Assembly: GCF_007829435.1 (NCBI RefSeq)
Contig: NZ_VLJN01000001.1
Coordinates: 201,689-242,608 of the forward strand
Direction of reading: 5' to 3'
Source: Cupriavidus gilardii J11
GTDB lineage: Bacteria > Pseudomonadota > Gammaproteobacteria > Burkholderiales > Burkholderiaceae
Length of the DNA: 40,920 nucleotides
Under the pieces are notes generated by a model. It made no database searches and was not told the origin of the DNA. It worked only from the letters and a program-made list of their open reading frames with translations. A program made the translations under genes and the position numbers. This document shows, piece after piece, positions 35,149 to 40,920 of this stretch (its first letter is position 1; each line of letters opens with the position of its first letter).

Positions 35149-35267
35149 TCGCCTCTCCCGTCCGCGGGAAAGGGATAGTCCTCGGTCATCGAATGACGAT
35201 GGCGATCGCGCCCTGCCGCTTTTCTCCCTCTCCCGCCTGCGGGAGAGGGGCGGGAGAGAGGGCAGTG
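35149..35267. repeat. Dispersed GC-rich repeat, copy 4 (two-hairpin form, worn)
   Basis: A perfect hairpin (cctctcccgc / gcgggagagg, 35227-35250 region) followed by cgggagagagggcag. A degenerate first hairpin (cctctcccgtccgcgggaaaggg) lies about 60 bases before it, as in the copies at 3649 and 5337. It sits between the cytochrome and hipB. Confidence 0.7.
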
Positions 35268-35288
35268 GCTAAGGGCTGCAAGCGGGAT

Positions 35289-35413
35289 TTCCCGATCGGG
35301 AATCTCTCAGCGCCTAAGAGATTAATTGAGCACAAAATAAAAGAGACTTTCCCGATCGGTAAAATATCCTTGCTTCGAACCGAGCATTGGCGAATAATTT
35401 CCCGACCGGGAAA
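35289..35413 (+). promoter_or_regulatory. hipBA promoter with three palindromic operators
   Basis: Three copies of a TTTCCCG-N2-CGGGAAA palindrome are seen: 35289-35302 (TTCCCGATCGGGAA, perfect), 35348-35363 (one mismatch) and 35398-35413 (arms perfect). Their centres are 60 and 50 bases apart. A promoter lies between the last two: TTGCTT (35370-35375), 17 bases, AATAAT (35393-35398). The third copy covers the likely start site and ends 11 bases before the hipB ATG. This suits autorepression by HipB or HipBA. Confidence 0.75.
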
Positions 35414-35423
35414 ATAAATTGCC

Positions 35424-35666
35424 ATGCTTATCCGTACTTCCAAAGACCTGGGCCAAGCCATTCGTGCCGCACGCAAGGGGCTGGGGCTGACACAAGCCGA
35501 ACTCGCTCTGGTGGCCGCATGCGGCGTTCGCTTTATCGTCGAGGCGGAGGCTGGCAAGCCGACACTGCGGCTCGATACGTTATTGCGAGTGATCCAGGCG
35601 CTAGGCGGCACGCTCACGTTGACCGGCATGTCCATCGGGGACCACGAGGCAGGAAAACATGCATGA
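35424..35666 (+). CDS. hipB: HipB-type antitoxin, XRE-family
   Basis: An 80-residue Cro/C1-type DNA-binding protein (E. coli HipB has 88). The helix-turn-helix is DLGQAIRAARKGLGLTQAEL followed by ALVAACGVRFIVEAEAGKPT, and the C-terminal LRLDTLLRVIQALGGTLTLT closes the fold. It is the antitoxin and autorepressor for the HipA kinase. The gene overlaps hipA by 8 bases, so both are translationally coupled. Three matching palindromes upstream are its likely operators. The basic N-terminus is short, which is common for this branch. Confidence 0.9.
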   Translation: MLIRTSKDLGQAIRAARKGLGLTQAELALVAACGVRFIVEAEAGKPTLRLDTLLRVIQALGGTLTLTGMSIGDHEAGKHA

Positions 35667-36915
35667 ACTGGACGTGTGGCTGCGCGGCGATTGCGTCGGC
35701 ACACTGTCGATCCCACAGGGCCGGCTGCAATTCACCTATGCACCGGACTGGCTACAGCGGCCCGATGCCATGCCGCTTTCCTGCTCCCTGCCATTGCAGA
35801 CAGAGCCGTTTGACGACGCCCGCGCACGCCCTTTTTTCGCTGGCTTGTTGCCCGAAGGGCGGCTGCGCCGGACGATCGCGCGCCAGTTCCACGTGTCCGG
35901 GCAGAACGACTTTGCCCTCCTGGATCACATCGGAGGTGAGTGCGCTGGAGCCGTGACGTTTCTCGAGCCAGGGCGAACGCCGCCCGCAGCAGCGGAGTGG
36001 GGCGTGCAATGGCTGGACGACACTGAACTGGTGGAGCTCCTTGATGAGTTACCGCATCGACCGATGCTGGCTGGCAAGGACGGCTTGCGGCTGTCCCTGG
36101 CCGGTGCCCAGGACAAGCTGCCCGTGATCGTCAGCGAGGGCCGTATCGGTCTTCCGCTTGGCGGTGCGCCAAGCACGCATATTCTGAAACGCCCTATCGA
36201 CGGCGTCGACGATAGTGTCAGCAATGAGGCATTCTGCATGGCGTTGGCAGCCGCCATGGGTCTGCGCGTGGCGCCATGCCGGATCGGCAGCGTGCGCGAG
36301 CGTCGCTATTTGCTGGTCGAGCGTTACGACCGGACGCGCGACACCCGCGGCGTGGTGCGCCGTCTTCATCAGGAGGACTTCTGCCAGGCGATCGGTGTGG
36401 ACCCCGAAGCGAAATACCAGAACGAGGGGGGACCGGGTTTGGCCCAGTGCTTTGCGTTGCTGCGTGAAGTCCTGCGGCTCGATGCGCGCCAGGTGCTAAG
36501 CATGCTCGACTACGTCGTGTTCCATGCGCTTACTGGAAACCATGACGCCCATGCCAAGAACTTCTCGCTGCTGTACACGGAGGCCGGCGTCGAACTGGCG
36601 CCTTTGTACGATGCGCTGTCAACCGCGGTATATCCGCGACTCACCCCCAGAATGGCGATGAAGCTCGGGGGCAAGTACAGGTTCAGTGAAGTCTACGCAA
36701 GGCACTGGGTCCGCTTCGCGGAGGAGGCCGGCTTCTCTGCCAGTCAGACACGGAAACGCATACTTCAATTTGCCGACCGCCTCCCAACGGCAGCGTTGAC
36801 GCTGCAGCAGCGGCCGGATAGTGGATTTGCAGGCAGCGAGGTGGTGGACCGAATCGTGCGGCTTATCGCGCAGAGGGTCGCTGTGACGGCGCAGCGCTTG
36901 CAAGCCGACGCTTGA
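35659..36915 (+). CDS. hipA: HipA-type serine/threonine kinase toxin
   Basis: A 418-residue HipA-family kinase. The N-terminal HipA_N domain (about residues 1-105) includes PFFAGLLPEGRLRRTIA. The catalytic C-terminal domain has the phosphorylatable loop with Ser146 (LSLAGAQDKL), the catalytic Asp296 (NHDAHAKNFS) and the metal-binding Asp318 (LYDAL). These match Ser150, Asp309 and Asp332 of E. coli HipA, whose target is glutamyl-tRNA synthetase (GltX). All key residues are present, so the kinase is likely active, though its target here is unproved. It overlaps hipB by 8 bases and forms a type II toxin-antitoxin operon. Confidence 0.93.
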   Translation: MHELDVWLRGDCVGTLSIPQGRLQFTYAPDWLQRPDAMPLSCSLPLQTEPFDDARARPFFAGLLPEGRLRRTIARQFHVSGQNDFALLDHIGGECAGAVTFLEPGRTPPAAAEWGVQWLDDTELVELLDELPHRPMLAGKDGLRLSLAGAQDKLPVIVSEGRIGLPLGGAPSTHILKRPIDGVDDSVSNEAFCMALAAAMGLRVAPCRIGSVRERRYLLVERYDRTRDTRGVVRRLHQEDFCQAIGVDPEAKYQNEGGPGLAQCFALLREVLRLDARQVLSMLDYVVFHALTGNHDAHAKNFSLLYTEAGVELAPLYDALSTAVYPRLTPRMAMKLGGKYRFSEVYARHWVRFAEEAGFSASQTRKRILQFADRLPTAALTLQQRPDSGFAGSEVVDRIVRLIAQRVAVTAQRLQADA

Positions 36916-36962
36916 AGCCATGGCCATGCGCTTTCGACAAGCGCGGCCGAGGGGCGTGTGAG

Positions 36963-37583
36963 CTACGTCAAAGGTCGACCTCGACTCCCACCCAAAATCC
37001 CCGCCACCCTTTCCCTTACCATGGGCAACACCTGCTCGCTAAACCACGGGTGGCGCTTGAACCAGCCCTGATTTCGCGGCGACGGATGCGGCAGCGGTAC
37101 GAAGCGCGGCGCGTAGTCGCGCCACGCCATCACGGTGTCGGTCAGCGATGCCTTGTTGCCGGCTCCGAGGAAATGGGCCTGCGCGTAGCGGCCCACCAGC
37201 AGCGTCAGTTCGATATGCGTCAGCCGCGCCAGGATCTGGTCCATCCATAGCCGCGCGCATTCCGGGCGGGGCGGATTGTCGCCGCCGTTGCCACGGCCGG
37301 GATAGCAGAAGCCCATCGGCACGATGGCCAACCGCGTCTCGTCATAGAAGGTGTCGTCATCGACCCCGAGCCACTCGCGCAGCCGCTTGCCGCTGGCATC
37401 GTTCCACGGGATGCCGGTGGCGTGCACGCGCGTGCCGGGCGCCTGTCCGACGATCAGGATGCGCGCGTCGGAATGCGCTCGCACCACCGGGCGCGGGCCC
37501 AGCGGAAGCTGTGCCTCGCAGACGCGGCAGCCCCGCACCTGGGCCAGCAGGGCATCGAGGGGCGGCTCAATTCGCTTGCTCAT
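36963..37583 (-). CDS. Uracil-DNA glycosylase family protein with [4Fe-4S] cysteines
   Basis: A 206-residue DNA repair protein of the uracil-DNA glycosylase superfamily. Motif A is GQAPGTRVHATG (46-57) and the C-terminal motif is LPHPSPRNQGWF. Four cysteines, C19-x2-C22 and C93-x15-C109, fit the [4Fe-4S] site of family 4/5 enzymes. The Q in GQAPG and the absence of a GEAPG-type Glu differ from classical family 4, so its base preference is open. It starts 9 bases after the Rrf2 stop on the same strand, so they probably share a promoter. The stop is 47 bases from hipA, on the opposite strand. Confidence 0.85.
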   Translation of the reverse strand: MSKRIEPPLDALLAQVRGCRVCEAQLPLGPRPVVRAHSDARILIVGQAPGTRVHATGIPWNDASGKRLREWLGVDDDTFYDETRLAIVPMGFCYPGRGNGGDNPPRPECARLWMDQILARLTHIELTLLVGRYAQAHFLGAGNKASLTDTVMAWRDYAPRFVPLPHPSPRNQGWFKRHPWFSEQVLPMVRERVAGILGGSRGRPLT

Positions 37584-37592
37584 CGTGGTCGC

Positions 37593-38024
37593 TCAATGCC
37601 GTCGCTGGCACAGGGTATCGAAGTCGCGGGCGAGGTCCGCCAGCGCGACCGCGCCGAGCCGCTCCACGAGCAATTGCTCGGCTTGCCGCAGCGCGTCGTC
37701 GAGCGCGGCGTTCACCACGCGCTCCACGGCGCAGTCGGGATTGTCGTGTTCGTTGCCGATGGCGAAGATGCGCGGCCCGCCCACCGCGCGGTGGATGTCG
37801 AGCAGCGTGACGTTGCCCAGATCGCAGGCGATCGTCCACCCGCCACCGTGGCCCTTGTCCGAGCGTACATAGCCTGACTGCCGCAGGCCGGCCATGGTCC
37901 GGCGGACCACGGCGGCGTTGGTGCCCAGCATGGCGGCAATCTGCTCGGAGGTCAGCGGTTCATCGTGTCGCGCCATATGCAGCAGCACGTGCAGCATGCG
38001 CGATAGGCGGCTATCGGTTCTCAT
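37593..38024 (-). CDS. Rrf2-family transcriptional regulator
   Basis: A 143-residue regulator. The winged helix is DSRLSRMLHVLLHMARHDEP, then TSEQIAAMLGTNAAVVRRTM and the GYVRSDKGHGGGW wing that marks Rrf2 proteins. The C-terminal part has a DIHRAVGG motif. It lacks the three-cysteine Fe-S cluster of IscR (its cysteines are scattered), so it may be a redox or ligand sensor of the YwnA/CymR type. The start is set at 38024, because longer frames run into the GC-rich repeat. It is divergent from the FAD oxidoreductase, with an inverted repeat in front of that gene. Confidence 0.88.
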   Translation of the reverse strand: MRTDSRLSRMLHVLLHMARHDEPLTSEQIAAMLGTNAAVVRRTMAGLRQSGYVRSDKGHGGGWTIACDLGNVTLLDIHRAVGGPRIFAIGNEHDNPDCAVERVVNAALDDALRQAEQLLVERLGAVALADLARDFDTLCQRRH

Positions 38025-38084
38025 GCCTGCATTGTCTTCGATTTGGTGGGGGCGGGCTGACCGGGACACGGGGGCTGGTGGGGG

Positions 38085-38218
38085 ACTGCCCTCACCCCCG
38101 GCCCCTCTCCCGCGCGCGGGAGAGGGGAGCAAACCGGCAGGCCGCTCCCGCGCGCGGGAGAGGGCAGCGAACCGGCAGGCCGCTCCCGCGCGCGGGAGAG
38201 GGCAGCGAACCGGCAGGC
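38085..38218. repeat. Dispersed GC-rich repeat, copy 5, expanded into 38-base tandem units
   Basis: The element starts ctgccctcacccccgg, then a hairpin cccctctcccgc / gcgggagagggg. It is followed by two whole tandem units of 38 bases starting at 38132 and 38170, and a third partial unit at 38208. Each unit contains aaccggcaggccgctcccgc and gcgggagagggcagcg. This copy shows local tandem amplification of the repeat and lies between the Rrf2 gene and the FAD oxidoreductase. Confidence 0.85.
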
Positions 38219-38247
38219 TCGCGTCACGACAGCACGGGCGATTTCAC

Positions 38248-38264
38248 GTATCATTAATTGATAC
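38248..38264. promoter_or_regulatory. Inverted repeat upstream of the FAD oxidoreductase
   Basis: GTATCA (38248-38253) and TGATAC (38259-38264) flank the AT-rich spacer ttaat. It lies 43 bases before the oxidoreductase ATG, at the promoter position. It is a candidate operator for the divergent Rrf2 protein. Confidence 0.5.
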
Positions 38265-38306
38265 ATGAATCTTCCGATTTGTGGACGCCTACCCAAGGAG
38301 ATCCTG

Positions 38307-39194
38307 ATGCATGACGTCATCATCGTTGGCGGCAGCTATGCCGGCCTGTCCGCCGCCTTGCCCCTTGCCCGTGCGCGCCGCTCGGTGCTGGTCATCGACG
38401 CCGGGGTTCGCCGTAACCGCTCGGCCAGTGCGGCACATGGCTTTCTGACGCAGGACGGCGTGCCGCCCGCTGACGTCGCCGCGCTGGGCCGGGAGCAAGT
38501 GCTGCGCTATGGCACCGTCCGATGGCTTGACGGCCATGTGGATCAGGCCGAAGCGGTGGACGGGGGCTTTCGTGTCACCGTGTCCGGCCAGCCGGCACAG
38601 CTTGCGCGCCGGCTGATCCTTGCCACAGGCGTGATCGACGGCCTGCCCGATATTCCGGGCCTCGCGCCACGTTGGGGCCGTTCGGTGTTCCACTGCCCGT
38701 ATTGCCACGGCTATGAGCTGGAACGCGGCCGCATTGGCGTGCTGGCGACATCGCCCATGTCGATCCATCACGCATTGATGCTGCCGGAGTGGGGGCCGAC
38801 CACGTTCTTCCTGAACGGGGTTTTGGCGCCGGATGCCGGCCAGCTGGCGGAGCTGGCCGCTCGCGGCGTGGCGGTCGAGGCCGGCGCGGTTCGCAGCCTC
38901 GGCGGCGCGCCGGTGGACGTCGAGATGGCGGACGGGCGGGTCTTTCCGCTCGCGGGACTGTTCGTGCTGCCGCATACGACGGTGGCGGGTCCGCTCGCCG
39001 CGCAGCTCGGCTGCACGTTGGAGGAGGGGCCGCTTGGCAGCTTTATCAGGACCGACGAGACGAAGGCGACTTCCGTGCCGGGGGTATTCGCCTGCGGGGA
39101 CGGCGCGCGGGCGGCCGGTTCCTTGCCCTTTGCCGTGGGCGACGGTGCGATGGCGGGTGTGGCGGCGCACCGGTCGCTGATCTTCAACGCCTGA
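38307..39194 (+). CDS. NAD(P)/FAD-dependent oxidoreductase (thioredoxin reductase-like)
   Basis: A 295-residue flavoprotein. The N-terminal FAD motif is VIIVGGSYAGLSAA (4-17). The redox-active cysteine pair is Cys130 and Cys133 (FHCPYCHGYE), as in thioredoxin-reductase-like enzymes. The second FAD motif is FACGDGARAAGSL near the C-terminus. The NADPH-binding Gly-rich loop (GRIGVLATSPMSIHHA) is degenerate, so the electron donor is not certain. The ATG at 38307 has a perfect AAGGAG ribosome binding site; the longer frame from 38265 is not preferred. The divergent Rrf2 gene suggests redox- or stress-linked control. Confidence 0.9.
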   Translation: MHDVIIVGGSYAGLSAALPLARARRSVLVIDAGVRRNRSASAAHGFLTQDGVPPADVAALGREQVLRYGTVRWLDGHVDQAEAVDGGFRVTVSGQPAQLARRLILATGVIDGLPDIPGLAPRWGRSVFHCPYCHGYELERGRIGVLATSPMSIHHALMLPEWGPTTFFLNGVLAPDAGQLAELAARGVAVEAGAVRSLGGAPVDVEMADGRVFPLAGLFVLPHTTVAGPLAAQLGCTLEEGPLGSFIRTDETKATSVPGVFACGDGARAAGSLPFAVGDGAMAGVAAHRSLIFNA

Positions 39195-39417
39195 AGCCGT
39201 GGCCGGCCGTTGTGATGGCAGGAATTACAACGGAAATTCCTTTCGGGTCGCGTTGCGCAAGCCGGCATCGGCCGCCGGCTTCGTGGAGAGCGTGACTGGC
39301 GTGGCAGGAGGCGCCGCACGCCGGGGCATGCTTTTTGCGGTCGTCTGGGCCACCGCGGGCCATCGGCATGATCCAGCCCCGGCAGACCACAGGAACTTCA
39401 CGACCTTGGCCAAAGCG

Positions 39418-40203
39418 ATGAAACGTGTCGACGATGTACCCGGTCCGATCGGTGGCAGCGACAGCCGCCCCATGCCGGACAGCGCGGCGGCAGCGACGGT
39501 TCTGACCGGTGAAACGTGGCGCAAGGGGGCGCGCGTCACGCTGCCGCTCGCACAATTGCGGCCAACGCAGATGACGGTGGGCCTGCATCACGTGCAAAGC
39601 AAGATGGACGTGACTGCTCGCCACCAGGGCCGCAAGCAGATCGAATTGATGGAGCGCCATCGCCTGCATGTGGTGATCGGCCCCGGGCCGTCCTTCTACG
39701 TCATCGACCACCACCACTGGGCCCGCGCATGGTACGAGCTGGGCATCGAAAGCGCGCCGGTGGTGATCAAGCACAACTGGAGCCGCATGGCCCCCGACCG
39801 TTTCTGGCTAGAGATGGAGGCGCGCCGGCTGGTGCATCCGTACGACGAATACGGTGAACTGCAGCCGCTGGCCGCGCTCCCTCACTCGCTGGCCGGGATG
39901 CGCGACGACCCGTATCGCAGCCTCGAAGCCTTCGCGCAGCTCGCCGGTGGCTACGACAAGGTCAAGCAGGCGTATCGCGATTTCCGGTGGGCCGACTTCT
40001 TCCGGCGCCATATCGACGGACCGCTGGACACCGTGGCGGGCTTCGCGCTTGGGCTGGCGCGCGCGGTGAAGCTGGCGCGCAGCAGCAGGGCACGGGGGCT
40101 GCCGGGGTTTGTGGGCGAGATGGGCGAGGGCAAGCAGAACGATGGCAGGGCGGCGGAAAAGGGCGCAAAAGCAAAGACCGCCAAGAAGGGTGGCAAGGCG
40201 TGA
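39418..40203 (+). CDS. ParB-like nuclease-domain protein
   Basis: A protein of 261 residues from the ATG at 39418 (no clear ribosome binding site; upstream starts at 39199 or 39325 remain possible). The middle part fits the putative ParB-like nuclease domain: VTLPLAQLRPTQMTVGLHHV, then HRLHVVIGPGPSFYVIDHHH and WARAWYELGI. It is not a chromosomal ParB, because the HTH and ParA-interacting parts are missing. The last 25 residues are lysine- and alanine-rich (GAKAKTAKKGGKA), a histone-H1-like tail that could bind nucleic acid. The role is unknown, and there is no ParA gene nearby. Confidence 0.7.
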   Translation: MKRVDDVPGPIGGSDSRPMPDSAAAATVLTGETWRKGARVTLPLAQLRPTQMTVGLHHVQSKMDVTARHQGRKQIELMERHRLHVVIGPGPSFYVIDHHHWARAWYELGIESAPVVIKHNWSRMAPDRFWLEMEARRLVHPYDEYGELQPLAALPHSLAGMRDDPYRSLEAFAQLAGGYDKVKQAYRDFRWADFFRRHIDGPLDTVAGFALGLARAVKLARSSRARGLPGFVGEMGEGKQNDGRAAEKGAKAKTAKKGGKA

Positions 40204-40388
40204 CTCCGGGCAGCTGGTCGCGCCAGTCGCGACGATCCAGCAAGGCCGGGTGGACGATCGGTTCCTGATGTGCGATCCGGCTACCAAGAACTGGAGGGAC
40301 GGAACGGTGTATCTGGACACGCTACATCCTCGTATTGACTTGAACGCGGCCGGTCCTTTTGGACTGCGCTCATCGACAGTGCGCGGCC

Positions 40389-40920
40389 ATGCCTGACATG
40401 CTGCGCGCACCAGCGGACGACATCCCCGCCCGCCTCGACGCTCTCCCCTGGTCCCGCTGGCACTGGCGCGTGGTCATCGCCCTCGGCGTCGCGTGGGTGC
40501 TCGACGGACTTGAGGTCACGCTGGTCGGCTCGCTGGGCGGCGTGTTGCAGCGGCCGGACACGCTGGGCCTGACGCCGGTGGAGTTCGGCTGGTCCGGGTC
40601 CGTGTATATCGCCGGCGCGGTGATCGGTGCGCTGGTATTCGGCCGGCTGGCCGATCGGCTCGGGCGCAAGCGCCTGTTCCTGCTGACGCTGGCCATCTAT
40701 ATGGCCGCGACCATCGCCACCGCGTTTTCTCCCGACTTTGCCATCTTCGCGGTGTGCCGCTTCGTGACAGGGCTGGGCATCGGCGGCGAGTACGCCGCCA
40801 TCAACTCCGCCATCGATGAACTGGTGCCGGCGCGCGTGCGCGGACGCGTCAGTCTCGCGATCAACGGCAGCTTCTGGCTCGGCGCCGCGCTCGGCGCCGG
40901 CCTGAGCCTGGTGCTGCTCG
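40389..40920 (+). CDS. MFS transporter, partial
   Basis: The first 177 codons of a major facilitator permease cut by the window end. It begins MPDMLRAPADDIPARLDALP. The first helix region contains WRVVIALGVAWVLDGLEVTL, and motif A (GRLADRLGRKR) sits between helices 2 and 3. Later, VCRFVTGLGIGGEYAAINSA is like the sugar/aromatic-acid porter branch. The substrate cannot be told. The 185 bases between it and the ParB-like gene show no other gene. Confidence 0.88.
   Translation, partial: MPDMLRAPADDIPARLDALPWSRWHWRVVIALGVAWVLDGLEVTLVGSLGGVLQRPDTLGLTPVEFGWSGSVYIAGAVIGALVFGRLADRLGRKRLFLLTLAIYMAATIATAFSPDFAIFAVCRFVTGLGIGGEYAAINSAIDELVPARVRGRVSLAINGSFWLGAALGAGLSLVLL

Noticed and set aside
38085-38218. 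Tandem units considered as a CRISPR array
   Set aside because: Units are directly adjacent without unique spacers, contain hairpins of a dispersed repeat, and no cas gene is near.

Overview
The window looks like a chromosome segment of a high-GC beta-proteobacterium of the Burkholderiaceae, most likely Cupriavidus or a close relative. The reasons are a Bug/TctC-type periplasmic receptor next to an SDR and an IclR regulator, aconitase B, a compact fliLMNOPQR operon, and a dispersed GC-rich hairpin repeat (cccctctcccgc / gcgggagagggg) in many intergenic gaps. The genus is an inference from gene content; no rRNA or other marker gene is present.

Layout. 1-3.8 kb: a livH permease cut by the window edge, divergent from an IclR regulator, an SDR and a Bug receptor. 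3.8-5.2 kb: a DHA2-type MFS exporter. 5.5-10.0 kb (minus strand): the flagellar export and switch operon fliL-M-N-O-P-Q-R, with overlapping genes. 10.5-17.4 kb: a probable catabolic unit on the minus strand, made of a 1138-residue molybdopterin oxidoreductase fused to an FAD/NAD reductase and a [2Fe-2S] ferredoxin, an ornithine-cyclodeaminase-like protein and an AtoE-like carboxylate transporter, with a divergent LysR regulator. 17.6-20.2 kb: acnB, with a clear promoter, operator-like palindrome and terminator.

20.3-24.5 kb is an accessory island, partly of lower GC. It holds an XRE-ImmA/IrrE plus PIN-domain toxin-antitoxin-like pair, a small cupin, two unrecognised proteins each with an R-x4-H (HEPN-like) motif, one of which looks 5'-truncated, and the decayed 3' end of a LysR gene with two in-frame stops. 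24.5-33.1 kb is a coherent pathway cluster. A GntR/FCD regulator and a hydantoin-racemase-like protein lie on the minus strand. An NMT1-type ABC importer (three genes), an epimerase, an SDR, an arylmalonate-decarboxylase/maleate-isomerase-like enzyme and a hydantoinase/dihydropyrimidinase lie on the plus strand. Shared TTGnnnCAA elements sit in the divergent promoter region. The cluster probably imports and degrades a cyclic amide or related compound.

33.2-40.9 kb is mixed: a UPF0158 protein, an unrecognised 320-residue protein, a c-type cytochrome, a hipBA toxin-antitoxin operon with three operator-like palindromes around its promoter, a family 4/5-like uracil-DNA glycosylase in an operon with an Rrf2 regulator, a divergent FAD oxidoreductase, a ParB-like protein with a lysine-rich tail, and the start of an MFS transporter cut by the window end. 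I found no rRNA, tRNA, CRISPR array, intact insertion sequence or replication origin.
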